Below, one piece after another: positions 35,040 through 45,245 of a stretch of DNA of 64,000 bases (within the stretch, counting starts at the first letter, position 1; each line of letters starts with the position of its first letter). The notes beneath the pieces were generated by a model that saw only the letters and a program-made list of their open reading frames with translations, was not told where the DNA came from and did not search any database. This stretch comes from Diphasiastrum complanatum (taxonomy: Eukaryota > Streptophyta > Lycopodiopsida > Lycopodiales > Lycopodiaceae): NCBI GenBank assembly GCA_029204225.1, contig CM055093.1, positions 5,806,933 through 5,870,932 of the forward strand, read 5' to 3'. The position numbers and the translations under genes were made by a program.

Positions 35040-35893
35040 ACTGGATAGATGAGTCTGGTTCACAAAATTTATCACACCACAGAACTGTAAATTTTTGGTT
35101 GGACACCTGATATCTGTACGACGCGCGGGTGCACGACTACTCGAGACTCTCTTTAGCTCGCGCGCGTGGATCCTATATTGGTACAGATATGCGATATCGG
35201 TATGACGCGCGGATGGATGACTGCTCTGGATTTTCTTTACCTCTAGCGCATTGCTCCAATATTGTTACTGATATGTGATATCGGTATGACGTGCGGATGT
35301 ATGACTGCTCTTAGTTTCTTTACCTCTGGCGCGTCGATCCAGTACTGGTACGGACAAGATTTCGAAATGTGTGATCGTTCAAAAGACAGAGATCAGTAAT
35401 GTGAAAAGTACGAAGCTTCCTAACTCTGAATGATAGTACTAAACACTATCTAGTGTGATTTCTGGTACTCCAAACAGACAAATGAGAGATTTCTTGGCAA
35501 ATCTCTCATACAAATAGCACTTTCCACAACAACTAGAAAGTATTATAAGAATCTCCCCCACTCAACAGATTTTCAATCTATCTGATGCTGCCCTGGCCTT
35601 TTGGATGTCTCCAGGACTGTGCCTTTTCACAACAACTAGGAAATATTGTAAAAATCTCCCCACTCAATAGATTTTTAACTTGTTTGATGCTTCCTTGGCC
35701 TTTCTGATGCCTCGGGACTGTGTCTTCATTTCCCACTGATGATTTTGAGCTCCAAACCTACAAAATACACCAAATAAGGATTTCTTCCAGCCATTTTTAT
35801 CTCTCCAAGCTTTCACCTCCCGTGAAAGATTTTCTCACTTCATTGTGGAGCCTGTGACAAGCAGTATCCACTGATTAGGCACGCAGGACTATT
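35040..35893 (-). other. C2 leader with two tandem repeat arrays
   Basis: Non-coding leader between primer site and gag. An array of three 84-bp units starts at 35109, 35193 and 35277 (each beginning GATATC). Two units of about 103 bp (CACAACAACTAG...) start at 35525 and 35628. Confidence 0.8.
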
Positions 35894-35908
35894 GCTGCTC
35901 TGATACCA
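35894..35908 (-). other. primer binding site, Met-initiator tRNA type (C2)
   Basis: The minus strand reads TGGTATCAGAGCAGC immediately inside the LTR. Confidence 0.92.
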
Positions 35909-36171
35909 TGTCAAGAATTAGATATGCAACATTAAGCATTCACCATAAGCAATCACCACAAGAAGGCGGAAGAAGAACACGCACTGTCACTCTATCACAC
36001 TAACTCATACAGAATGTAAAATGTACAAATAAACCTTGAACTCCTGATAGAGAGAGAAAACCTACGAGTAGACTAATAGACTAGCCTATGGCTAATGACA
36101 GCTGGTCACAGCTGTCAACATTAATGTACCTCATAAATAGTAACAATGAAGTTTATCATTGATTTCTAACA
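35909..36171 (-). repeat. C2 5' LTR, 263 bp
   Basis: Plus-strand edges TGTCAAGAATTAG...TTTCTAACA; TG...CA ends. Nearly identical in reverse complement to 38223-38473. Confidence 0.93.
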
Positions 36172-37472
36172 CATGTTAATCTCAGAATGGAAAAGCGTCA
36201 GGAAAAAACCCATTGCCTCAAGAAGTGGGTTGGCTGTCTGAAGCCATGGTTGAATCAGAGCGTTAGAGGGTAATGGCAAAATCTGTGTGGCTGAGGGGAT
36301 TTTTAAAGTCTTTAGAGGATGAGGAGGCCATGTTAGCAGTGATATTTAAAGGGCAAAAAAAACTGGAAAAACGGTGGAAAAGATAAAAAGATGTGGAAAC
36401 GACAAAAAACTGTGAATAACGAGTGTTGGATAGCGAGAACTGTAGTTCAGAGCGCAGATCTGTGTTCAGTATGAGAAAATGATAGCTTGTAGAAAGTTTG
36501 GTCGCAAACAGAGAACTTGGAAATTTCAGTGAAAATTTGAGCAGAGCTTCGCCAGCAAAGGTGACAAATGACTCGAAATCAGCCCTTATATAGCAGAATT
36601 TAGAGTGCGTATTAGGTGAAAACCACTTTCCCTTCTCCAATTCCACCCAAATTTTGGCAGGGATGTTCTTCACAAAATTCTAAGACCTCATGGAAGTCTG
36701 CGAGAGTTCAGAAGGTGATTTGACTGCCCTGCGAAGGTTCTACGAGGGTTCAACTCTCGCATGAAGTCATCTCTTGCACAACATATTTTTGTGATTAGAT
36801 TTTCAAGATTAGACCATGTAGGAAGTCTAATTTCACTGCTCTGATTCCATTTAGACACCTTGCAAGGGCTGGTAGGATTCTTGATGCTCTACGAGGGTTC
36901 TAAAATTTCAACTTTTGGGAACCCTCGCACATACTAAAAAATGATGATTCCCTCATCAGGAACTCTCGTAGAGATTTTTATGGATTCATCTGGGTAAGAT
37001 CTAGTGAATGTCCAAGTTTCAAGAGCTATCTCCCAAGGGGTCTCCAAAAATCATGAAAAAAGTACTCTTTTAGAGTGTTTTTTGATGAGATCTTGAGATT
37101 CTCTAATTTTTAACTTTTGCAAACTGGTAATCAACTTCATCCATGCTTGATCTGACTGTTGGTAGTTTTCTAAAAATTTTGATGGACATTTGGTAACAGA
37201 TCCATCAGTTTTTGGTGAATTTTGTCCTTAATTTGCCATAGTTATTAAGATCGAGGTCTCTGATATGCAAATTTAGGGGACATAATGGCATAGTCTAATG
37301 ATCTGCTTCCTTCTTGATCCCATCTGGACCTGGATCCCCCTTGGACCCTGATGAATTTCCCCGATCTTGCCAGATCCGGCCGAATCTTGATGGATCTAGC
37401 TTGATTTGGCTTGATCTTCCTAGATCTAGTGGTGATGGTCTATCAGAATAGCTTTTCGTAACGTGCCACCAC
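36172..37472 (-). pseudogene. inverted piece of G2a: integrase tail, 3' UTR, start of extra frame
   Basis: Read on the minus strand from 37472: the last integrase codons to TGA at about 37443, then about 1.1 kb of UTR carrying CTACGAGGGTTC/GAACCCTCGTAGAG and TGCGAAGGTT motifs like those of G1 leaders. ATG at 36331-36329 then opens MASSSSKDFKN, the N-terminus of the extra frame. A frame change near 36265 moves to the frame reading LLEAMGFFLTLFHSEINM, which continues after the C2 insertion at 38474. A TATA-like TATATAAGG is at about 36590. Confidence 0.7.
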
Positions 37473-38222
37473 CAATCTATGCAGGATTGTAAGCCTTTGA
37501 GTACACCTATGGATGTCAACGTTAAGCTTACTGCATATGATGAATCTGAGAAAGTGGATGCTTATTTGTATAGACAGCTGGTGGGTAGTTTGATTTATTT
37601 GACACACACGCGACTTGATATTTCTTATGTTGTTGGTGTTGTTAGTCAATTTATGAAAGATCCTAGTCAAGGACATTGGAAGTCTGCTGCACGTATTCTC
37701 AGATACATTTGAGGGACATTGAATTTTGGTTTGAAGTATGATCAGCCTGAAGCGCCAATGTTGGTAGGTTATACAGATGCTGATTGGGCAGGTAATATTG
37801 ATGACAGAAGATCTACCAATGGTCATACATTCAGTTATGGTACAGCTGCAATTTTATGGAGCAACAGAAAGCAACCTACAGTAGCCTTATCATCGACGGA
37901 AGCTGAATATTGAGCACTCAACAATGCTACACAAGAAGCGGTATGGTTACGAAGATTGCTTGTGGATTTAGGTCAACCACATGTGGATGCAACTATTATA
38001 TCTTGCGATAATCAAAGTTGCATTCACCTTACCAAAAATCCAGTTCTACATGCTCGAACCAAACACATCGAAATACACTACCATTTTGTTTGAGAGAAAA
38101 TTATTGATGGAGCCACTGATCTTGTTTTTTGTAAACCTGAAGATCAAATGGCAGATATTTTTACTAAGTCATTAGATAGATGTAAATTTGAGAGATTTTT
38201 TACTCTATTAGGAATAAAAGAG
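37473..38222 (+). pseudogene. copia RNase H and RT end (C2, 3' half)
   Basis: MQDCKPLSTPMDVNVKL opens the segment after RT. Then come LYRQLVGSLIYLTHTRLDIS, a stop in ILRYI*GTLNFG, YTDADWAGNIDDRRSTNG (catalytic Asp), ALSSTEAEY (Glu) followed by a stop, SCDNQSCIHLTKNPVLHARTKH and MADIFTKSLD. Ends at a purine-rich AAAAGAG plus-strand primer beside the LTR. Confidence 0.9.
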
Positions 38223-38473
38223 TGTTAGAAATCAATGATAAACTTCATTGTTACTGTTTAATGTTGACAGCTGTGACCAGCTGTCATTAGCCATAGGCTA
38301 GTATATTAGTCTACTCGTAGGTTTTTTCTCTCTATCAGGCGTTCAGGGTTTATTTGTACATTTTACATTTTGTATGAGTCAGTGTGATAGAGTGACAGTG
38401 CATGTTCTTCTTCCGCCTTCTTATGGTGATTGCTTATGGTGAATGCTTGATGTTGCATATCTAATTCTTGACA
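38223..38473 (+). repeat. C2 3' LTR, 251 bp
   Basis: Edges TGTTAGAAATC...TTCTTGACA, followed by the target duplication ACATG (38474-38478). Matches the 5' LTR at 35909-36171 with few differences. Confidence 0.93.
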
Positions 38474-41390
38474 ACATGGGCCTCGCCCTTCACGCTTACG
38501 CCACCTGGGATGCGTCGAAGACACGCTTCCACTTCTTGTACCAAGGTACCATGTACAAGGTCAGGATTAATGGAAACTCAATGGTCACCATTGGCATTAT
38601 GTCCGGTGACCGTCAACCCATCTCCCATCATCAGGAAAAACTCTGTTCAAACCTTTCATCACCCAAACTGGACCAGAAATTCCAATCCAAACTAACAATG
38701 GTTACTTGATAGATGCTATCACGGAACCCGTCATTCAGGCGGCTGCACATCTGTTGAACAACTTTCTGGTTATTTCAACATTTCGCAAGGACAGAATCCA
38801 GTCCAAGCTACTGAGTCAAATAGTGGAATCCTTTCTGGCATTCCCTGGCCCCTCAGTTGTGCCATACGACTGGCATAACTTCCACGTTCACGAACTAACC
38901 ATCTCCATCAAACCCAACAACTGTGAGCGTATCGCAGCAGGCATCCTATTGTGTAATTTTGCCTGTGCACTTCTCGAGGTGAAAGTGCACGGTTTTCACC
39001 GCTCAACTCTTTTGTCTTCTATCGTGCCGCACACTAACCTCTATCCGCCATCTCAAGCATCCACCTCCTCTCAACCTGCAGTTACTGACACAATGGCCAG
39101 CAAATGAATGCGTGGCGCTATCTCTTCATCTTCATCTCCACCTACTACCCAAAGACGCACCACCACTACCACACTAACGACTCCATCAACCACCACCACT
39201 TCTTCTTCTGTGCAACCTCCCTCTCCTGTGTCTATTTTCACTACCCCTCGTTCTGTTCCATCCAACGACTGATTCTGTTCCCATCCTCGTTTTATCTGTT
39301 GATACCACTCCCATTTTTGCTCCATTATCCACTACTCCTTCCATGACCATCGCTTCCTCCATCACTCCTGCCGCCATCGTTGCTCCCCTCACGTTTAATC
39401 CTTCTGATTCTCAGTTGTCTCCAGACACTATGGCGTGGATGCAAGTCATCAACTTTTCACCCCCACGCCAAACCATTTTTGCTCCATCCTCGTCTTCCAT
39501 GCTCCACACCACACTTCAGTTCCCCTCTATTCCACCCATCCTCTCGTTTGGACAAACTGTCCTCACCCCCGATTCCACTGCTTCTTCTCTCACCCCACCT
39601 GTTTCACCACCAAAGGTTGCCGAGGGCAACCAACCGTTGCCTGATCACGCATTTGTTCAGACAATCTTTATACCATCGTCGGATCGGACTAATCCCACCG
39701 TCCCAAGAACCTGATTGAAGACAATGATGACGGCACTCCACAAGTTGTCGGGGCCGCTACCACACAAGCCCCTATTGGTGCCAGCGTACCGACTGCTCGA
39801 ACCGACGACGTACCAGAATCTGGGCAAATACATCCTAGAGGCGGTAGCATCCAAGGCTATTTTGGAAAGTAGGGTACTCCACCTGGCGACAAGCAACACA
39901 CAATTGCAAGCGGAACTCACAAAGCTACAGCACGAGTTGATTCTAGCTCAACAACATGAACAAGAAGGGCACCGAGAGATTTCCAAGCTGCAGCAGAAGG
40001 AGGAGGGCCTCAATATATACATCCAAAGCCTCTCCAAAGCGCTGACAGAGGCCTCCACGAAGGTGTGGGAGCTTCAATCCGAAGCTCCCCTCCATGCACA
40101 ACTACAAATTTACGAAACAGAGAATACGCACCTGGGGGCGGAAGTCCAAGCCTTACAAAGTGAAAAGCTCGTCTGGTTAGCTCAACTTGCACCAGACTCA
40201 AGGCCGCTATCTGAATTAGAGATGAATCTCTTTAGGCGTCAGGTGCAGGTATATAGCCAAACATTAAACAGCCACCAGGTAGAGTTCGATAAATATCGGA
40301 CGAGCACAACTCATCAGCTCGCCCAGGCCAAAAAATCCATTAAGGCTTGCCAACAATACATGGAGAAGAAGGCCCAGTCCACCCCCATGGTAATTCCACC
40401 ACCACCCATTTTTGACGCTGCACAGGCCAGTACGAGCCAAGACCAAAGCCAACAAGCAGCAGGGGGATTCAGTCAAAATCAAGGGTCCAAAGGCCAAGAC
40501 CAAGGACCAATAGATATGGGTGCTAAGACGCAAGACCAAGGCCAAGGCGCAGGTCCCAACCAAAGCCAAGAGGAAGGACAGACAACATCATTCAGAGGTT
40601 CGCGCACCATATCTGTTAGTTGGGCCTTCCAAGACCAAAGTCCGTGGAGGAGAAAATAAACGAATTCCTAGCGAAGTATCCCCACGAGTCATCAGGAGGC
40701 GGCTGGCAGCTATCTTTTTTAGCTCAGACAATAAAGGGCAATGAGCTGCAAGCATTACCCGCCTTCCAACCACAACCAGAGTGGCGTCAGTAGCTATTTG
40801 AAAGAGACCATGCGGCCATCAGAGCCTATGTGACAAGTCTGCAACAACTATGGGTGAACGTGCACTTCCTGCCATGCACACGACGATCCAAATGGGCGGA
40901 ATGCGGCACCCCTCTGGACAAGATCACAATTCAAAATTTCAATTGGCTGACCATTTCATCAAAGCACGTTTGGGATACGGATGTAGATGCCAGAAGGGCT
41001 CGCACCATATTCGCCAATAACTATTTCAACTGCCCTGATCCAACAGTCTGTGCGGCAGCCACTTACGTCCGGGACTTAGAGCATTTAATGAAGATTGAAA
41101 CTAAATGGGACAATTTTCTCCCCTCCATATTTTTTGATCCTAATAAGGCGCTAGCTTCCGACAAAGTCGAAGATCAGTTGCCCGTCGCTTGTGTCTATTA
41201 CCGAGCTGCCTTCCTTGGCGATCCCTGGATGCACAGATTCCAAGCGTGGGTCTACTAGGACTGGCTGACAGGAGTCCACAAGTCCCTTCACACGCCAAAG
41301 GACTTGAAGAAACTAGACCGCATCAATTTTATGGAAGACGTCATGAGCTACCTGATCCACTAGAGACGGGCAAAGAAGACGCTTTACTGA
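38474..41390 (+). pseudogene. extra (env-position) frame of G2a, main part
   Basis: About 2.9 kb of damaged coding sequence between integrase/UTR and LTR. N-terminal domain: GLALHAYATWDASKTRFHFL, NGYLIDAITEPVIQAAAHLL, RKDRIQSKLLSQIV, ALLEVKVHGFHRSTLLSSI. Next is a Ser/Thr/Pro-rich linker (about 39050-39720). A long heptad-rich coiled coil follows (39715-40370; LQAELTKLQHELILAQQ, EISKLQQKEEGLNIYIQSL), then a Gln-rich stretch. The conserved C-terminal domain (40830-41390) has DKITIQNFNWLTI, NCPDPTVCAAATY, TKWDNFLPSIFFDPNKA, EDQLPVACVYYRAAFLGDPW. Frameshifts near 38630 and 40670; stop TGA 41388. No known domain recognised; not an RT, protease or typical transmembrane envelope. Confidence 0.78.
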
Positions 41391-41436
41391 ACCGGCAGAG
41401 TGCCGAGGGACCGACACTACTTCAGGCCGTGGGTCC

Positions 41437-42219
41437 TGTTGGGGGTATTCTCGACGAACTGTAAATAAATAAAATCGACCAATAAAATGTGTTGTGAGGG
41501 CATATAAGCTCATGGCCCAATGAGCACGCAAGCTAAGTTGTAATTAAAATAATAGGCCTGAAACCTTTGTAAGTAAAATAAAACTTGAGGCCCAAGGTCG
41601 AATTTAAAGTTAGAGATTACTTTTTTAGAGTTGGGTCCAAATTGGGACTCACATGAATCTTGTGAATTTCAATGTATTTTTTGTGGACCCTTGGATCAAG
41701 TTGGGTCCAGGATGAATGGATAGGATCATTGTAAATATTAGCCAATAGGATTTTGGGACAAGGGCCTTCCCCATTTTATAAAAAGGCACCATTTGAACTC
41801 TATTTCCATGCTTAATAGAGAGGAGGAGACTCTATCATTTTGGGAGCCCAAGCATCCTCATTTGCTAATCACTCTTGCTTATGCTATTGTTGTGGTTTGC
41901 TTGTTATTTCCATTTCCCATGCTTATTGTTTATGCTAGTTAAGCTTTTTCCATAAGCAATGAAATTGAGCATTTGAGCTACCCTCCATCTCATCTCTCTC
42001 TCTTTTTTTCTCTTCTCCTTCTTCTTCCTCTTCTATTCTATCCTTTCTTTTTACCAACAATCATGATAAAGTTAGTTAGGGGAGTAGAGTTAGTGTGAGT
42101 AGAGTTAGGGGAGGTAGAGTTAGACAAAAGGTAGGGAACTAACTAAAAGTAGCATCTATGCATAGTTAGGTGCCTATCCAGTGAACAAACCCTTGTTGAC
42201 AGGCGGGAGGGCTATTACA
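41437..42219 (+). repeat. G2a 3' LTR, 783 bp
   Basis: Starts TGTTGGGGGTATT and ends GGCTATTACA. TATA box TATAAAAAGG at 41777. It is the reverse complement partner of 48843-49619. It is followed by ACGTCAGAACGAAGACCCTA, of which a variant also follows the opposite LTR. Confidence 0.88.
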
Positions 42220-43043
42220 ACGTCAGAACGAAGACCCTACAAGCTCTTGAAGAAGCAAAAGGAAGACAAGATGCTACGTTGGAAGTACTAGAAGAAATGC
42301 AAGAGCAGTTCAATGCTTTTGAAAATGAAAATCTATTGCTCAAACAACAGATTCAGACCCTGCAAGCTTCTTTGCAGGAGGAGAGACGCATACGAGCTAC
42401 TCTGTAGAGTAGTAATGAGGAACTGAGCGATAAACTTAGCAATGCCCAAGACTCTGTTGCCCAGTTGTAGAATTTTGTAGAGATGCTGAGGAGAGACAAC
42501 CAAATTTACAAGAGACATGCCGAAGAGGCAATCTTATGATGGATAGGCGCCGAAGTCACATTGGGAGCCTGTGTATCTCATGGCAGATATAGGATTGACC
42601 CAACAGCTTGGAAGGGAATCCAAGAAAGAATGATCCAGACCTTTCAGCTGCAATATCTGCAACCTCAGATGGTTGCATATGAAAAATTAAAAGAAGAACT
42701 AGAAGAGGCTAAATTCCAATCGAGCCAAATCCAGACTTTGGAAGAGGAAGAACCAGCTCAGTGCCAGGATCAGTCTATGCAGACGGATGAGTCAGCCAAA
42801 GCTATATCAGAGAAGGCCATCCAGATAAACATCATCTGCAAGCAAATCCAGAAAGATCAGGAGACACAGATTGAACCCGAGGATGTTGTGAAAATAAAAA
42901 TAATCAGTGTCACAGCTGCTGCAGACCAACCAGCAATGCTAAACATTATTCCACAGCAAGCTAAGGTGTCGCACAATGGAGCTGTTACAAAGAAGAACAA
43001 GGTAGTGTATTTACTACTAAAGACAGAATTTCAGACATTCTAG
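42220..43043 (+). pseudogene. unknown coiled-coil protein, decayed
   Basis: Starting right after the LTR, one frame runs with three stops (about 42405, 42468, 42537) then open to TAG 43041. It is rich in Glu, Gln and heptads (LEEMQEQFNAFENENLLLKQ, MVAYEKLKEELEEAKF) and has a central GRYRIDPTAWKGIQERMIQ segment. Two stops are CAG-to-TAG like. No domain is recognised. It could be part of a transposon-encoded structural protein, or a host gene fragment. It does not align with the extra frame coiled coil beyond composition. Confidence 0.5.
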
Positions 43044-43095
43044 CAAACTAACAATTTTTCTTCCACCTTTTTGTAGTCCAGAACTCCAGTGGAGA

Positions 43096-43990
43096 ATGGA
43101 TTACCTTCTTTTACCTAAACTTTTTGGTTATACAAAAGAACAATGGGAAAGCCCTTGGACTTTTTCTAACCTAAATTCTTTTTGGGCCAAACTAACAGTG
43201 CACCAAAAAGGAATTTTTGCTCTTGCCATTATTCAGAATAAGTTCAATGTGCAAACTAAGTATATCCATGTTGTCGCAGGATCCTTGTATATATATATAT
43301 TCTAGAATACCTAAAAACATTTGAAAACAATATTTTTCTAGCTCTGGATGAGTATCTGAATAAATTAGATTCAATTATTATTTTTGATGTTAAAGAAGTT
43401 GTCTCTAGCCTTATACCAGTTCCTTCTCGGATTTCCCGTCAGCTATTATTCCCTGATTTGTGGAAAATTTACACAGATTGGGAAGCTAACTATTCTCATT
43501 ATTTGGAGGAAGTCAAAACAAATAATATACTTCTCTCCACTAATCCAATAACCAAACCATACCATACTTACAGTTATGTAAATATTGCTTCTCTTATTTC
43601 ATATGCCCTTTTATTTGTTCAACAATTGTACATTAAAGAAAAATTCCCAGAATATACATATGCTGCCCTCTCACTAATTGTCCCTTCTCCTAAGATGTCT
43701 GAAATCCTGTCTGAGGATAGTTGGTACATGCATCTTGTAAACAACACATTGATCAATAAACCTCTTGCACCATTGGGAAATCAAGGAATGGGGGGATATC
43801 CGAATCTGTCATTCTAAGAAGATTACAACTAGAAGAATAATTATTTCCTTGCTACAAAAGGAATGACCTTAGAGCAAGTTAATGAAAAAAACGAAGCCCG
43901 AGCTAAGGCTATTTTTCATAGCAAGTCAGCCAGCAGGAAGCGACAGAGAAGAATGTTAATAAATTGTTTGCGAGCCACTACACAGTTGAG
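43096..43990 (+). pseudogene. unknown protein, frameshifted
   Basis: ATG 43096 reads MDYLLLPKLFGYTKEQWESP and continues to 43305. After a frame change at a TATATATATA run it reads on as LKTFENNIFLALDEYLNKLD, YTDWEANYSHYLEEVKTNN, EYTYAALSLIVPSPKMSEIL to 43817. After two stops it ends in a basic tail (RAKAIFHSKSASRKRQRRML, to about 43985). Roughly 290 residues in all. Not recognised. It lies 50 bp behind the coiled-coil frame and probably belongs with it. Confidence 0.5.
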
Positions 43991-44433
43991 GAAGGGGATA
44001 TGTGGAGCCTCATGATCCTACATTATCCAAATTATTGTTCAATTTTTATACATGTAAATGTGCTATAGTGCCTAAATTCATGTAAAGGCCTATTTGCACT
44101 TTGTAAATTCACATTTAGAATAGAATTTGCGACGTTCTATAGGGACGCAGTGGCGGATCTCAAAACCGACATTTTGACGGTTGGTAAACGACATTGAGGC
44201 CGGTGATCGTTCTTATAAGGTCAACACTTCGTGCCATTGTACTGACGCATTTGCACAGATATGAGTATCAATAGAGAGAGAAGAGCAAGTTTCTATAACT
44301 TGAGCATACTTTCCCTCTGCCATCTTTTACAGCATTACTTATTATCATTTGAGCGAATACACTCTTCTGTATGATCTGTAACTATTTGCGTCACACATAT
44401 TTCTCATGTTTTACTGAATTTCAGCCACTCTAA
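43991..44433. other. non-coding stretch with promoter-like signals
   Basis: Contains TGACG at 44175 and 44243, a TATA-like CTTATAAGG at 44212 and a polypurine GAGAGAGAAGAG downstream. This could be a promoter reading to the right, but nothing proves it. Confidence 0.35.
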
Positions 44434-45189
44434 CATGGATTTACAGGCATCACCAACAAGCAACAATTCTGCTATCAGGTAAAACATGAAATATTGCATG
44501 CAAGTCGAGCATTGGAGGATCCAAATCCAGTAGATTTTTATCAAATTATTTTGGCAAAGAATCCAAGATTCAACACTTGGTTTGGAAAGAGATAATAGTT
44601 GCAACTCAAGATTTTGAAGAAGAAGGTTCTACTCATCTACACAAAGTTGAAGTTTGGAGAAAATTAGACAACATGGTGAAATACTTGAGAAATTAAAAGA
44701 TGAATTTTCAAATACTGATGCACAAACGATACAGAAAACAACCAATGAATTTGTGGATGCAATTCGAAGTGCATGGGGTGTAGATCATATAACACATTAT
44801 ATGGTATGATTTTAATGTTACACTATTATAGACAAATATGTGCAATTAATTTAGATACTTTTGGTATTGATTTAGATGTTGTTTTTATGACATGCAGCAC
44901 ATATTACGACATCATTCGACATTCTTTGCAAGAAATAGTGGAAGTCTTAGAATATGGTCATTGAAGAAATGAAAAAATCTCCTTGGCAAACAAGAGCGGC
45001 ACTTCATAAAAGTACACAACATGGTGGCTAGCACAAAGAACAACTATATACTGCAACTTTTCCAATGGTTTTATAGAAGAATCCAAATTCGTCATAATAC
45101 AATATCGACGGATTATAAAAAATTTCAAAAGCATGCAAAGTTATACAAGCCAATAGGCAATAGACATACAGAGAAATTTTGTATATGAA
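44434..45189 (+). pseudogene. transposase-like C-terminal region, decayed and possibly spliced
   Basis: Coding text in changing frames: FCYQVKHEILHASRALEDPN, DFEEEGSTHLHKVEVWRKLD, KTTNEFVDAIRSAWGVDHIT and HYM. Then an intron-like GTATGA...ATGCAG (about 44803-44898), HILRHHSTFFARNSGSL, SPWQTRAALHKSTQHGG (other frame) and YILQLFQWFYRRIQIRHNTI. The pattern ITxYMHIL...GSL...K(S)xxxAxxxxTxHGG...QLFxWxYR resembles the end of transposases of the KDZ-like group found in many eukaryotes. I know this only by motif memory, so the family is tentative. At least two frameshifts. Confidence 0.42.
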
Positions 45190-45245
45190 ATGAAAATTTT
45201 ACAAAGTTTAATTCTCCAATATCTACTCTGCTTCTGACACTTTCT

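Larger units (their letters stand above)
31698..36171 (-). mobile_element. Ty1/copia element C2, 5' half (inverted)
   Basis: On the minus strand: 5' LTR (36171-35909), primer site, leader with tandem repeats, gag, protease, integrase, and RT up to LLYKFNL. The missing RNase H and 3' LTR are at 37473-38473 on the plus strand. Target duplication: CATGT at 36172-36176 equals ACATG at 38474-38478 in reverse complement. Confidence 0.9.
31698..37480. other. inverted segment (about 5.8 kb) with 8-bp duplicated breakpoints
   Basis: At the left breakpoint the plus strand reads ATAGATTG (31698-31705), and at the right breakpoint CAATCTAT (37473-37480), its reverse complement. Both belong to the same site in C2 RT/RNase H. 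Within the segment lie the 5' half of C2 on the minus strand and 1.3 kb of G2a, inverted. Outside it on the right are the 3' half of C2 and the rest of G2a in the original orientation. Confidence 0.82.
26775..42219 (+). mobile_element. Ty3/gypsy element G2a, interrupted by C2 and an inversion
   Basis: The parts are gag (from mid-nucleocapsid), protease, RT, RNase H and integrase at 26775-31697. The integrase tail, 3' UTR and start of the extra frame lie inverted at 37472-36172. The remainder of the extra frame and the LTR are at 38474-42219. The link across the C2 insertion is shown by the ACATG target duplication and by the reading frame that continues from the inverted piece into 38474. The 5' end is cut at the G1b LTR. 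It is related to G1 but has its own LTR sequence. Confidence 0.85.

Noticed and set aside
35109-35355. Regular repeats considered as a CRISPR array
   Set aside because: Units of 84 bp are contiguous without unique spacers, in a plant retrotransposon leader.
36172-38478. C2 halves considered as two separate insertions
   Set aside because: Shared target duplication, matching breakpoint in RT/RNase H and the 8-bp copy at both joints point to one insertion plus an inversion.
43991-44433. Possible promoter and 3' end of an endogenous pararetrovirus (TGACG motifs, CTTATAAGG, preceding coiled-coil and basic-tailed frames)
   Set aside because: No caulimovirid reverse transcriptase, coat zinc finger or movement protein is found nearby; the signals alone are too weak.
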